A stretch of 64,000 bases of DNA from RCIO01 sp040880025 (GTDB lineage: Bacteria; Pseudomonadota; Alphaproteobacteria; Rhizobiales; Rhizobiaceae). The notes beneath the pieces were generated by a model that saw only the letters and a list, made by a program, of their open reading frames with translations, made no database searches and was not told where the DNA came from. Positions within the stretch are counted from its first letter, which is position 1. Each line of letters starts with the position of its first letter. Location of the stretch: assembly GCA_040880025.1 (NCBI GenBank), contig JBBDJD010000010.1:124001-188000 (forward strand). The letters run 5' to 3'. The translations under genes were made by a program, and so were the position numbers. Below, one piece after another: positions 52,483-62,116 of the stretch.

Positions 52483-54663
52483 CTACAGAAAACTCTGCGG
52501 ATCGATATCGACCTGGACCCGCACGGAGCCGCGCGGCCTGGGGGCGGCCTCCAGCATCAGCCGCAGGAACTCCTGCGGGTTCGACCGCCGCGTTCCATGC
52601 ACCAGCAGTCGGAACCTGTAGCGTCCGGCAATCAGCGCCAGCGGCGCCTCCGCTGGTCCCAGCACGCTGACGGCGTCGCTCGGCGGCGCGGCGCGGCGCA
52701 GCGCCCGCGCATGGGCCTCGGCCTCGGCCCGGCCGGAGGCGCTCACGACGATTGCTGCGAGCCGGCCGAACGGCGGCATCGCGGCGCGCTGCCTCTCCGC
52801 GATCTCGCGCTGGTAGAAGCTTTCGGCATCGCCCGAGATCAGCGCCTGCATGACCGGATGCTCGGGCTGGTAGGTCTGGATGAGTCCGCGGCTGCGCTTT
52901 CCGGTCCGCCCCGCACGCCCGGTCACCTGGCTCAGGAGCTGGAATGTGCGTTCGGCGGCGCGCGGGTCGCCATTGGCGAGTCCGATATCGGCGTCCACCA
53001 CGCCGACCACCGTGATACCGGGGAAATTATGCCCCTTGGCGACCAGTTGCGTGCCGATCACGATATCGGCCTCGCCCTTTTCGATCGCTTCGAATTCCAG
53101 CCTGAGCCGGCGCACCCCGCCCACCATATCCGACGACAGGACAATGACGCGCGCATCGGGGAAGTGCCCGATCACTTCCTCGGCGATGCGTTCGATGCCC
53201 GGCCCGCAGGCGACCAGATGATCGAACGTGCCGCATTCGGGACAGGCCTCCGGCCGCGCCTCGTGATGCCCGCAATGGTGGCAGACGAGCTGGCCGCGAA
53301 ACCGGTGCTCGACCAGCCAGGACGAGCAGTCCGGGCACTGGAACCGGTGGCCGCAGACCCGGCACAGAGTCAGCGGCGCATAGCCGCGCCGGTTGAGGAA
53401 CAGCAGCGACTGCTCCCCGCGCCCGAGCGCTTTGCCCACCGCCTCAATCAGCACCGGCGACAGGAACCCGCCGCGAGCCGGCGGGTTTCGCCGCATGTCG
53501 ACGGCCGTGAGTTCGGGCAACGCGGCCTCGGCATAGCGCCCCGGCAGATCGACCCGGTGATAGCGGCCCGAATCGGCATTGACCCGGGTTTCGATCGACG
53601 GCGTGGCCGAGGCGAGAATGACCGGAAACCCGCCGAGATTGCCACGCACCACGGCCATGTCGCGCGCATTGTAGAATACGCGGTCTTCCTGCTTGTAGGC
53701 GGTATCGTGCTCCTCATCGACGACGATCAGGCCGAGGTCGCGGAACGGCAGGAACAGCGCCGAGCGCGCGCCCGCGACCACCTGCACCGTGCCTTCGGCG
53801 ACCTGCCGCCATACCCGTTCGCGCATGCGCGGGCTCACGTCGGAATGCCATTCGGCAGGCTTGGAGCCGAACCGGTCCTGGAAGCGTTCGAGGAAGGCCT
53901 GGGTCAGCGCGATTTCCGGCATCAGGATCAGTATCTGCCTGCCGCGCCGCACCGTTTCCGCGATCGCTTCGAAATAGGTTTCCGTCTTGCCCGAACCGGT
54001 CACGCCATCGATCAGGGTCACCGAGAAGTCGGCATCGGTGACGCGCTTGCGCAGGCATTCCGCCGCGGCCAACTGGTCCGCAGTCAGCTCCGGCATGAAA
54101 TAATCGGGATCGGGCGCCGCCACGACCGCACGCGGCGGCAGCAGAACCGGTTCGAACACTTCCTGCGCCATCAATCCATCGATGACGGTGAGCGACACGC
54201 CCGCGGCATGCGCCAGTCCTGACCGCGTCCAGGCCATGCCGTCCCGGGCCAGTTCCAGCACGCGTCTGCGCGCCGCCGTCATGCGATCCGGCTCGCCGCC
54301 TGCAAAGCGCAAACCGGGCTGCGGCGCTTCGGGCTCGAATGCCGCCGGCGCGCGCAGGAACATCCGCGCCACCATGCCTTGCGCCGTCATCGTGTAGCTG
54401 GAAACCCAGTCGACGAAGCGCCGCGCCGTCTCGTCGATCGGCGGACAATCGAAAACCGCCGAGATCGGCCTGAGCTTTTTCGGATCGACCGCATTGCCGT
54501 CGCCGTCCCACACCACAGCCGCCACTTCGCGCGGACCGAGCGGTACGCGCACGATCGAACCGGGCTCGACCGCCATGCCTTCCGGCACCGCATAGGAGAA
54601 CGGCCGGTCGACCGGCGTTGGTACGAGGACCGGAACCGTTTTGGCTGGCGAATCTTTGTTCAT
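52483..54663 (-). CDS. priA: Primosomal replication restart helicase PriA
   Basis: A 726-residue superfamily-2 helicase that reloads DnaB at stalled forks. The N-terminal 3'-binding domain precedes GVTGSGKTETYF (P-loop), VDEEHD (Walker B), and a cysteine-rich zinc module of eight ligands (CRVCGH, CPDC, CHHCGH, CPECG). The end has GTQLVAKGHNFPGITVV and GRAGRTGKRSRGLIQTYQP. ATG 54663 gives the family N-terminus (VPVLVPTPVDRPFSYAVP). It is divergent from the transaldolase gene. Confidence 0.96.
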   Translation of the reverse strand: MNKDSPAKTVPVLVPTPVDRPFSYAVPEGMAVEPGSIVRVPLGPREVAAVVWDGDGNAVDPKKLRPISAVFDCPPIDETARRFVDWVSSYTMTAQGMVARMFLRAPAAFEPEAPQPGLRFAGGEPDRMTAARRRVLELARDGMAWTRSGLAHAAGVSLTVIDGLMAQEVFEPVLLPPRAVVAAPDPDYFMPELTADQLAAAECLRKRVTDADFSVTLIDGVTGSGKTETYFEAIAETVRRGRQILILMPEIALTQAFLERFQDRFGSKPAEWHSDVSPRMRERVWRQVAEGTVQVVAGARSALFLPFRDLGLIVVDEEHDTAYKQEDRVFYNARDMAVVRGNLGGFPVILASATPSIETRVNADSGRYHRVDLPGRYAEAALPELTAVDMRRNPPARGGFLSPVLIEAVGKALGRGEQSLLFLNRRGYAPLTLCRVCGHRFQCPDCSSWLVEHRFRGQLVCHHCGHHEARPEACPECGTFDHLVACGPGIERIAEEVIGHFPDARVIVLSSDMVGGVRRLRLEFEAIEKGEADIVIGTQLVAKGHNFPGITVVGVVDADIGLANGDPRAAERTFQLLSQVTGRAGRTGKRSRGLIQTYQPEHPVMQALISGDAESFYQREIAERQRAAMPPFGRLAAIVVSASGRAEAEAHARALRRAAPPSDAVSVLGPAEAPLALIAGRYRFRLLVHGTRRSNPQEFLRLMLEAAPRPRGSVRVQVDIDPQSFL

Positions 54664-54749
54664 CAGGCGTGACCTTGCCCGGTTCTTGCGATAGAGCAAG
54701 GCCGAAAGGCGGCCGCCCGGACCGCGCCACGCTTCAGGGAGAACCCCCA

Positions 54750-55406
54750 ATGAAATTCTTCGTCGATACCGCCGACACAAAGGAAATCAACGAGCTCAAC
54801 GCGCTCGGCCTTGTGGATGGCGTGACGACCAACCCGTCGCTGATCCTGAAGTCGGGCGGAAACATCGCCGAGGTGACGAAGCAGATCTGCGACATCGTCG
54901 ATGGCCCGGTTTCCGCCGAGGTTGTGGCGACCGAATACAAGGAAATGATGCGCGAGGCGGAGACCCTGTCGAAGATCGCCGAGAACGTCTGCATCAAGGT
55001 GCCGCTGACCTTCGACGGCCTCAAGGCCTGCCGCTCCATCCGCGACGACCTTGGCCGCCAGGTCAACGTCACGCTGTGCTTTTCCGCCAACCAGGCGCTG
55101 CTGGCCGCCAAGGCCGGCGCGAGCTTCATCTCACCCTTTGTCGGCCGCATCGACGATGTCGGCGACGACGGCATGGAACTGATCGCCGAGATCAGGACGA
55201 TCTACGACAATTACGATTTTTCCACCGAAATCCTGACTGCTTCGATCCGCACGGTGAACCATGTGAAACAGGCCGCCCTGATTGGTTCGGACGTGGCAAC
55301 CATGCCTCCGGCTATCCTCAGGCAGCTCGTCAAGCATCCGTTGACCGACAAGGGGCTCGACGCCTTCCTGGCCGACTGGAAGAAGACCGGCCAGACGATC
55401 GGCTGA
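54750..55406 (+). CDS. Transaldolase / fructose-6-phosphate aldolase family
   Basis: A 218-residue short-type transaldolase. MKFFVDTADTKEI and GVTTNPSLI are the family start; the Schiff-base lysine is K83 in CIKVPLT, and NVTLCFSANQALLAAKAGASFISPFVGRIDD is conserved. It works in the pentose phosphate pathway or as fructose-6-phosphate aldolase; the type is not separable by eye. AGGGA precedes the ATG. It converges on the acyltransferase gene. Confidence 0.94.
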   Translation: MKFFVDTADTKEINELNALGLVDGVTTNPSLILKSGGNIAEVTKQICDIVDGPVSAEVVATEYKEMMREAETLSKIAENVCIKVPLTFDGLKACRSIRDDLGRQVNVTLCFSANQALLAAKAGASFISPFVGRIDDVGDDGMELIAEIRTIYDNYDFSTEILTASIRTVNHVKQAALIGSDVATMPPAILRQLVKHPLTDKGLDAFLADWKKTGQTIG

Positions 55407-55418
55407 CCAGGAAGCGGC

Positions 55419-56327
55419 TCAAGCCGGGCTGAACTCGGCCTTCGGGTCGTCGCGCAACGCAATCACGGTATGATGCTGAAGTTTCCGGGTCAGCTCGGCG
55501 ACGTCGCCTTCGAGCGCAGCCGGCATGATCGCCTTGCCGACATTGAGCGCGAACGGCTTGTGCTTCTTGTTCAGCAGCTCGTGGAAGACCGTCATGTCGC
55601 GCAGTTCGGTGCTGCGCGGCGAGACGAAGTAGAACAGGCCGGAATTGCGTGAGGTCATGCTGACCGGCACGATCGGAACCTTGTAGCGCCGCGCCAGCGC
55701 GACCAGCGTGCTCTGCCAGGGCCGTTCCTCGACATGATCCCTGTCCCAGAATGCGATGCGGCCGGACGGAAACAGCATGATTGCGCGCTGCTCGGCGAAG
55801 GCCCGCGCAGTCTTTTCCAGCGTCACCCGGCTCTTGGCGTACGATTTCTCAGCCGCCCGCCACTCAACCGGAATGAGCATGTCGCCAAGGCGGGGGTTGA
55901 CCCTGAGCGCGTCGCGATTGGCGAATATGGCGATATCGCTCCGCGAGATCTTGAGCACATCGAAGGCGGCGATCGCGTCCGCGATCCCAGTCGGATGGCT
56001 GCAGGCCATGATGAAGCATCCGTCGGCCGGGATGTTCTCGGCCCCGGTCGCCCTGACATCGAGTGACAGAAGCTCGCTCACATAGTCGAGCACGCTACGC
56101 CCCGGAAGCGGCGCGATTTCGTCGGCCATCCGCACCGCCTCGGCGTAGTGGAGGAACCGGTAGAGGAAGGGGCGCATCAGCGGCCAAAGCGGATGCGACG
56201 ACAAGCCGACCGCGCGTTCCGCGATCAGCTGATCAACAATATGCCTGTCTTCAAGCGCAATCTCGCGCTGCAGAACGCGCGTGTTGACAAGATCGGCAAA
56301 TGTCGATGGCACCGTCCGGTAATCCAT
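55419..56327 (-). CDS. Lysophospholipid acyltransferase (PlsC-like) family protein
   Basis: A 302-residue membrane-associated acyltransferase. The motif SHPTGIAD (HPxGxxD form of the acyltransferase motif I), LFPSGRIAFWD (motif III) and a VPIVPVSM segment (motif IV) are present. It probably acylates a phospholipid or ornithine-type lipid. GGAGG lies upstream of ATG 56327. It is 105 bases after lptE on the same strand, where holA is commonly found in Rhizobiales; no trace of holA was seen. Confidence 0.82.
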   Translation of the reverse strand: MDYRTVPSTFADLVNTRVLQREIALEDRHIVDQLIAERAVGLSSHPLWPLMRPFLYRFLHYAEAVRMADEIAPLPGRSVLDYVSELLSLDVRATGAENIPADGCFIMACSHPTGIADAIAAFDVLKISRSDIAIFANRDALRVNPRLGDMLIPVEWRAAEKSYAKSRVTLEKTARAFAEQRAIMLFPSGRIAFWDRDHVEERPWQSTLVALARRYKVPIVPVSMTSRNSGLFYFVSPRSTELRDMTVFHELLNKKHKPFALNVGKAIMPAALEGDVAELTRKLQHHTVIALRDDPKAEFSPA

Positions 56328-56432
56328 AGTGGACCCACCTCCTCCGTGCGACGCTTGTTGTCCGACTTGCGTGACGCGGGAATGACACTGACTGCCAACA
56401 ACGCGGTACATCGCGAAAGGTTGCGGTGCCTG

Positions 56433-56990
56433 TCAGCCCCGCTGGGCGACTTGCTGCGCCACCGCCAGGCGTACCTGCTCCGCAAGTTCGCGCGCCGCGC
56501 GATCTTCCGCGCCACGTAACGCCCGCAATGCGGCAAATTCTTGGAGCGGAACATCATAGGCCGATGCGACCTGCCGCCGGCCTGTCGCGACGACCTCCCC
56601 GGTGGTGGTGTCGCGAACCGTGTAGCTTGCGCTCATATTGAGCAGCGACGAGGTCGGCGACTGTTCGGTCGTGCCCGACTGGATGATCGCGGCCGCGCTG
56701 CTGAAGCTCGATACCACGAGATCCATCCTATAGGCCGGATCGGCGGGTCTCCCCTTGCCGCCGGAGAACATGTAGATCAGGTGATTGCGAACCTCCTGCG
56801 CCTGCCGGGTCGATACCGGCTCGATGGCGATCTTCGCCACCTGCGCGACGGTGCTGGTTGGTGAGTAGGCATTGCCGTAGAGCGGTCCGACCGTGCAGCC
56901 CGACGTCAGCGAAGCCGCGCCGAGCAGGGACAGGCCGATGACGCCCGAGAGCGCCGCGCGCGGCCGAACGCGGCGGTCAGACCACGACAT
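56433..56990 (-). CDS. lptE: LPS assembly lipoprotein LptE
   Basis: A 185-residue outer-membrane lipoprotein with a lipobox at SLTSGC (C32). VGPLYGN and the beta-rich core match alphaproteobacterial LptE (secretin-like). It plugs LptD and places LPS in the outer leaflet. The start overlaps the leuS stop by 14 bases; leuS-lptE is a standard alphaproteobacterial pair. It carries a Ser/Arg-rich leader before the signal peptide. Confidence 0.85.
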   Translation of the reverse strand: MSWSDRRVRPRAALSGVIGLSLLGAASLTSGCTVGPLYGNAYSPTSTVAQVAKIAIEPVSTRQAQEVRNHLIYMFSGGKGRPADPAYRMDLVVSSFSSAAAIIQSGTTEQSPTSSLLNMSASYTVRDTTTGEVVATGRRQVASAYDVPLQEFAALRALRGAEDRAARELAEQVRLAVAQQVAQRG

Positions 56991-59610
56991 TCACAATCCT
57001 TTGCAGCACCACAATCACCTTGCGCGGCGTGCCTCCGTTGAGCGCCTTCTGGACGGCGTCGAGCGCCAGAGCGGCCTTTTCGACGGCAGCTTGATCCGCG
57101 TCGCGCGCAATTGTCAATTCGGCGCGCTTCTTACCGTTGATCTGGATCGGATAGGTGATCTCGTCATCGACCGTCAGCGCGGCATCAAATTCCGGCCACG
57201 GCTGTTCGGCCGCCAGCCCGCTCCCGCCAAGCGCCTGCCAGCATTCTTCGGCCAGATGCGGCATCATCGGGGCCATCATGGCGATGAAGAACTCAATCGC
57301 CTCACGCAGCGCGCCGAGCATCGGGCCGTCAACCTTGTCCGCCGTTGCCTGGTTCAACCTCGGCTGCAGCGTGTTGGCGAGTTCGTAGAGCCGCGCGACG
57401 GCGCGGTTGAACCCGAGCCGTTCGATATCGTCGCCGACCGCCTTCAGCGTCTTGTGCGCGGCCCGCGAGACTGCAAGCGCGTCACCTTCCGGCCCCGTAG
57501 CGGCTGATTCGTTCTTGAGCGCAGGCGCCGCCTCCGACACAAGCCGCCACACGCGCTGCACGAAGCGGTGTGCGCCCTCCACGCCGGCTTCGGTCCAGAT
57601 CACGTCGCGCTCGGGCGGCGAGTCCGACAGCATGAACCAGCGCGCTGTGTCGGCCCCGTAAGACGCTATGATGTCGTCAGGGTCGACCACGTTCTTCTTC
57701 GACTTCGACATCTTCTCGATCGGGCCGATCTGAAGCGCCTCGCCGCTTGACGCCAGCGCCGCGTGGCGCTCGCCGTCCACTTCCTCGACCTTGACCTCCG
57801 CCGGCGTCACATAGCCGGAAGGACCTTTGTAGGTTTCGTGGACGACCATGCCCTGCGTGAACATGCCCTCGAACGGTTCCTCGACCATGTTCACATGGCC
57901 GGTCGCTTTCATCGCGCGAACGAAGAAGCGCGAATAGAGCAGGTGCAGGATCGCATGCTCTATGCCGCCGATATATTGCCGCACCGGCAGCCAGCCGTTC
58001 TTCCCGTCGACATATTCCAGTGTCGTCGGCTCAGCGTCGTTCCACGGATCGGTGAAGCGCGCGAAGTACCAGGACGAATCGACGAACGTGTCCATCGTGT
58101 CGGTGTCGCGCCGCGCGTCAGCGCCGCATTTCGGGCATTTGGCGTGTTTCCACGTCGGATGGTGATCGAGCGGGTTGCCGGGCTTGTCGAACGACAGTTC
58201 ATCGGGCAGTTCGATCGGCAATTCGGACTCTGGCGCGGGCTGGACGCCGCAGGCGTCGCAGTGGATCACCGGGATGGGGCAGCCCCACGGTCTCTGGCGC
58301 GAAATCAGCCAGTCGCGCAAGCGGAACTGCACCTTGCGCTCGGCCATCGACCGGTTGCCGACACTCACCTGTTCCAGCTTTTTCGCCACGTCGTCGAATG
58401 CGGCTTCTGGTGTCATACCGTCCAGAAAGCGCGAGTTGATCATCACACCATCGTCCGTATAGGCCTCGTCGATGATCTGGAACGTCGAGGCGTCGGCATC
58501 GTCCGGCATCACGACCGGAACGACCGGCAGGCCGTATTTGTTGGCGAAGTCGAGGTCGCGCTGGTCGCCCGACGGGCAGCCGAAAATGGCGCCTGTGCCG
58601 TATTCCATCAGAACGAAATTGGCGACGTAGACCGGCAGCGTCCAGCTTTCGTCAAACGGATGAACGACCCGGATGCCCGTGTCGAACCCCTTCTTTTCCG
58701 CGGTTTCGAGGACCGCCGCCGAGGTGCCCATGCGCTTCACATCGGTGATGAAGGCGGCGAGATCGGGATTGGAGACCGCAGCCTTCTTTGCCAGCGGGTG
58801 ATCCGCGGCAACCGCCATGAACGACGCCCCGAAAATCGTGTCCGGCCGGGTCGTGTAGACCGCCAGCTCGGTCTCGCCGCCGGGCGCGGTCGCCGGGTCC
58901 AGTTTCCAGCGAATCTGCAGGCCCTCCGACCGGCCGATCCAGTTTTCCTGCATGACCCGAACCTTTTCGGGCCAACGGTCGAGCGTTTTGAGGCCGTCCA
59001 GCAGTTCCTGGCTCATCGAGGTGATCTTGAAGAACCATTGCGTCAGGTCGCGCTGCTCGACCGGAGCGCCGGAGCGCCAGCCCTTGCCGTCGATCACCTG
59101 CTCGTTGGCGAGCACGGTCATGTCGACGGGATCCCAGTTGACCTTTGCCGTCTTGCGCTCGACCAGCCCCGCCTTCCAGAAGTCGAGAAACATCTTCTGC
59201 TGGTGCTTGTAGTACCCCGGGTCACAGGTCGCGAATTCCCGCGACCAGTCGAGCGACAGGCCCATCGTTTTCAGCTGGCCCTTCATCGTCTCGATATTCG
59301 CGTAGGTCCACTCGCGCGGATTCACCTTGTTGTCGCGCGCGGCGTTTTCGGCGGGTAGGCCGAATGCGTCCCAGCCCATCGGGTGCAGCACATTGTGCCC
59401 CCTGGCCCGCTGGAACCGCGCCACCACATCGCCCATCGTGTAGTTGCGCACATGGCCCATATGGATGCGGCCGGAAGGGTAGGGGAACATCTCCAGCACG
59501 TAATATTTCGGCCGCGGATCGTCGTTCGCCGTCTCGAACAGCTTCGCATCGGCCCAGGCTTTCTGCCATTTGGGCTCGGACGCACGCGGGTTGTATCGTT
59601 CTGTTGCCAT
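56977..59610 (-). CDS. leuS: Leucyl-tRNA synthetase
   Basis: LeuS, 877 residues, a class I synthetase. FPYPSGRIHMGHVRN holds the HIGH equivalent (HMGH), EKMSKSKKNVVDP holds KMSKS, and the CP1 editing domain and a zinc-like CPKCGADARRD block are present. ATG 59610 starts the family N-terminus MATERYNPRASEPKWQ; the frame opens further upstream without similarity. It is divergent from the YggS gene. Confidence 0.97.
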   Translation of the reverse strand: MATERYNPRASEPKWQKAWADAKLFETANDDPRPKYYVLEMFPYPSGRIHMGHVRNYTMGDVVARFQRARGHNVLHPMGWDAFGLPAENAARDNKVNPREWTYANIETMKGQLKTMGLSLDWSREFATCDPGYYKHQQKMFLDFWKAGLVERKTAKVNWDPVDMTVLANEQVIDGKGWRSGAPVEQRDLTQWFFKITSMSQELLDGLKTLDRWPEKVRVMQENWIGRSEGLQIRWKLDPATAPGGETELAVYTTRPDTIFGASFMAVAADHPLAKKAAVSNPDLAAFITDVKRMGTSAAVLETAEKKGFDTGIRVVHPFDESWTLPVYVANFVLMEYGTGAIFGCPSGDQRDLDFANKYGLPVVPVVMPDDADASTFQIIDEAYTDDGVMINSRFLDGMTPEAAFDDVAKKLEQVSVGNRSMAERKVQFRLRDWLISRQRPWGCPIPVIHCDACGVQPAPESELPIELPDELSFDKPGNPLDHHPTWKHAKCPKCGADARRDTDTMDTFVDSSWYFARFTDPWNDAEPTTLEYVDGKNGWLPVRQYIGGIEHAILHLLYSRFFVRAMKATGHVNMVEEPFEGMFTQGMVVHETYKGPSGYVTPAEVKVEEVDGERHAALASSGEALQIGPIEKMSKSKKNVVDPDDIIASYGADTARWFMLSDSPPERDVIWTEAGVEGAHRFVQRVWRLVSEAAPALKNESAATGPEGDALAVSRAAHKTLKAVGDDIERLGFNRAVARLYELANTLQPRLNQATADKVDGPMLGALREAIEFFIAMMAPMMPHLAEECWQALGGSGLAAEQPWPEFDAALTVDDEITYPIQINGKKRAELTIARDADQAAVEKAALALDAVQKALNGGTPRKVIVVLQRIVNVVV

Positions 59611-59728
59611 TGGAGTGAATTCAAACCAGAAAGTGCCGGAAATTGCGCCGCGGACCTTCACCACGCTTTGACGGAAGCGTCAACTGCAAGGCCCGCCCCG
59701 CGCGGCAAAACCGGGAACGGAGTGTGAA

Positions 59729-60409
59729 ATGGCGGAAATGGCGGCCGTGGAAGGGCTGAATGCGGTTCAGGAGCAGATCGCGTCCGCCGAGGCCGATGCC
59801 GGGCGCGAGGCAGGCTCGGTCCGGCTGGTCGCCGTCACCAAGACATTCGATGCAGACGCAATCCGTCCGGTGATCGAGGCAGGCCACCGCGTCTTCGGCG
59901 AAAATCGCGTCCAGGAGGCGCAATCGAAATGGCCGGCGCTGAAGGCCGACCATCCCGATGTCGAGCTTCACCTCATCGGACCGCTGCAATCCAACAAGGC
60001 GAGGGAGGCCGTCGCGCTGTTTGACGTGATCGAGACCGTCGATCGTGAAAAGATCGCCGCCGAATTAGCGAAGGAAATACGCAAACAGGGCCGCTCTCCC
60101 GGTCTCTATGTGCAGGTGAACACCGGCCTTGAGGAACAGAAAGCCGGCATTGATCCGCGCGAAGCGCCTGCCTTCGTGAAACGCTGCCGCACCGAACACG
60201 GGCTGGCGATCGACGGGCTGATGTGCATTCCGCCGTTCGATGAAAATCCCGGCCCCCACTTCGCTCTGCTGGAAAAGCTGGCCCGCGAAGCAGACGTCGC
60301 GCGGCTTTCCATGGGAATGTCAGGCGATTTCGAGACCGCCATCGCCTTCGGCGCGACCGAGGTGCGCGTGGGTTCGGCGATCTTCGGTCATCGCCCCGGG
60401 CCGGCATAG
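59729..60409 (+). CDS. PLP homeostasis protein (YggS/YBL036C family)
   Basis: A 226-residue PLP-binding barrel. The cofactor lysine is K38 in VAVTKTF; FGENRVQEAQSKW, HLIGPLQSNKA and LSMGMSGDFETAI are all family blocks. It binds PLP without a known reaction and buffers vitamin B6 and amino-acid pools. pdxY elsewhere in the window makes PLP, but the two are far apart. CGGAG precedes the ATG. Confidence 0.94.
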   Translation: MAEMAAVEGLNAVQEQIASAEADAGREAGSVRLVAVTKTFDADAIRPVIEAGHRVFGENRVQEAQSKWPALKADHPDVELHLIGPLQSNKAREAVALFDVIETVDREKIAAELAKEIRKQGRSPGLYVQVNTGLEEQKAGIDPREAPAFVKRCRTEHGLAIDGLMCIPPFDENPGPHFALLEKLAREADVARLSMGMSGDFETAIAFGATEVRVGSAIFGHRPGPA

Positions 60410-60572
60410 CAGCGCCGGGCTCCTTCCATCGGACGCTCAGGTGTCGAAAATCGTGAATTCTCTCACCGCAACGTGACTTCCGATTGAGGCCGTGCGAGGC
60501 CTAGTTTGCAATCGGGATCGCGGGCCGTCCGCGGCCAGACGGGTATTCGGCGACACAGGCAGTCTTACGATC

Positions 60573-61331
60573 ATGATTCGGCAATCCATCCTCATGCTTG
60601 CGGCGGCATTGCCACTCGCTTTCGCTTCAGCCGGCTCGCAGGCGCAGGAGATGGAAAAGCCGATCGCCGTCGTCGAATTGTTCACCAGCCAGGGCTGCAG
60701 TTCCTGCCCGCCGGCGGATGCGTTTCTTGGCGATCTGGTCAAGCGCGGCGACGTGGTCGCTCTCGCCTATCATGTCGACTACTGGGACTATCTCGGCTGG
60801 AAGGACACGCTTGCAAGCGCCGAAAACACCGCGAGGCAGCGGTCCTATGGCCGCTCGTTCGGCGCCAGCTCCGTCTACACGCCGCAGATGGTGGTCAACG
60901 GCCGCACGCATATGGCCGGGTCGCGCCGCGCCGCGGTCGCCAACGCGATCGACGACCGCATCGGCACGCCCGAGGGCCTGACCGTCGATCTTTCGGCGCG
61001 TTATTCGGGCGACAATATCGTGATCGAGGCCGGACCGGGCGAATCGGGCAGACGCAAAGCGCATGTCGTTCTCGTCAATTTCGACGCGGCCAGCACCGTC
61101 GAAATCAAACGCGGCGAAAACCGCGGCAAGTCGCTTACCTATCATAACGCCGTCACCAACTTTCAGACGGTCGGCGTGTGGAAAGGCAAGGCCGCGCGTT
61201 TCGAACTGCCAATGGATGAAATTGCCCGCAAAGGCTCGGGCGGTTGCGCCGTGCTCCTGCAGGAAGCCGGCGCGGACGGACTGCCCGGAGCGATTCTGGG
61301 TGCAACGATGGTCGTCTTCCCGTCGGGCTGA
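60573..61331 (+). CDS. DUF1223 exported thioredoxin-fold protein
   Basis: A 252-residue protein with a signal peptide (1-25, ending SQAQ). VVELFTSQGCSSCPPAD is the DUF1223 signature with a CxxC redox pair, then VDYWDYLGWKD. It is periplasmic and may act as a thiol oxidoreductase. The gene is alone. ATG 60573 gives the signal peptide. A terminator follows at 61369. Confidence 0.85.
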   Translation: MIRQSILMLAAALPLAFASAGSQAQEMEKPIAVVELFTSQGCSSCPPADAFLGDLVKRGDVVALAYHVDYWDYLGWKDTLASAENTARQRSYGRSFGASSVYTPQMVVNGRTHMAGSRRAAVANAIDDRIGTPEGLTVDLSARYSGDNIVIEAGPGESGRRKAHVVLVNFDAASTVEIKRGENRGKSLTYHNAVTNFQTVGVWKGKAARFELPMDEIARKGSGGCAVLLQEAGADGLPGAILGATMVVFPSG

Positions 61332-61368
61332 TTCGATTCGCGCATTCCCCGCTGAAGTCGATCCAAAA

Positions 61369-61405
61369 AAGAACCGGCTCCGACCGAGTGGCGGAACCGG
61401 TTCTT
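61369..61405. terminator. Hairpin after the DUF1223 gene
   Basis: aagaaccgg (61369-61377) pairs with ccggttctt (61397-61405). An A-run (61365-61370) precedes it and no long T-run follows, so termination is moderate on plus and better on the minus strand. Confidence 0.6.
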
Positions 61406-61729
61406 CACACTTTGGGATCGTCTGACCTGAAGCTCCGACACGGGTCCGGAGTTGGTTCGGTTCGATAGGGCCCCGTGGGCGGGGGGCTTGGGGTTTCGGA
61501 GCCGGAATCGAACCGAACCGTCTCAGGCAACGATCGGATCGTCGTCGGACAATGAGGCGTCAGATTGGTCGCTTCGCGGCAAGAATGTGGCAGCGTCATC
61601 ACCAATTCAGACAGCCTGTGGCGCATTGTGAATGCCGCCTGTCTTGACCGTCCCAAGTCGTTCAAAGTCTTGCAATTCCGCTCCCGACGCGCAAACCTTG
61701 TCACCGGATCGTAACGAAAGGTGCCAAGG
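61406..61729 (+). other. Gene-free stretch with a 13-base inverted repeat
   Basis: These 324 bases between DUF1223 and DUF2794 have no convincing ORF. They contain a perfect 13-base inverted repeat, ggttcggttcgat (61454-61466) and its complement (61507-61519), around a 40-base GC-rich loop. The left edge has the terminator. Downstream is a plain stretch with a possible TTGACC box (61643-61648). It might encode a small RNA; nothing known was recognised. Confidence 0.4.
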
Positions 61730-62116
61730 ATGACGGATGGAGGCGCAGCCGCGGAGGGTAAGGATGATTCTTCAATACTCATACCGCTCAGCGAGGCAAG
61801 GCGCGAGCGGTATGACCTTCCCGTAACGTTCAACCGGCGTGAACTCGACCAGATATTGAGGGTTTACGGAACGATGGTCGCCGCCGGCGAATGGCGCGAC
61901 TACGCGATCGATCACCTCAGGGACCAAGCGGTGTTCTCGGTGTTTCGCCGCACCAGCGAGGTGCCCATGTTCCGCATCACGAAGACACCGAAGCTGCGAA
62001 ACCGGCAGGGCGCCTATTCGGTCGTTGCCGCGTCCGGACAGATCCTCAAGCGAGGGCAGGAACTCGGCCGGGTGCTTGGCGTTTTCGACCGCAATCTGCG
62101 GCTGGTGAAGGCTTAA
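61730..62116 (+). CDS. DUF2794 domain protein
   Basis: A 128-residue alphaproteobacterial protein of unknown role. FNRRELDQILRVYGTMVAAGEWRDYAIDHL and FRRTSEVPMFRITKTPKLR are the DUF2794 core; the N-terminal 35 residues are variable. AAAGGTG lies 6 bases before ATG 61730. It is soluble. It converges on a GNAT gene with a 4-base overlap of their ends. Confidence 0.85.
   Translation: MTDGGAAAEGKDDSSILIPLSEARRERYDLPVTFNRRELDQILRVYGTMVAAGEWRDYAIDHLRDQAVFSVFRRTSEVPMFRITKTPKLRNRQGAYSVVAASGQILKRGQELGRVLGVFDRNLRLVKA

Noticed and set aside
52597..54222. A 541-codon plus-strand frame within priA
   Set aside because: Antisense to priA, whose helicase motifs and zinc module are complete.
61480..61525. 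A tRNA-like T-arm (GGTTCGATTCC on the minus strand)
   Set aside because: The flanking bases do not form an acceptor, D or anticodon stem. The likeness comes from the 13-base inverted repeat.
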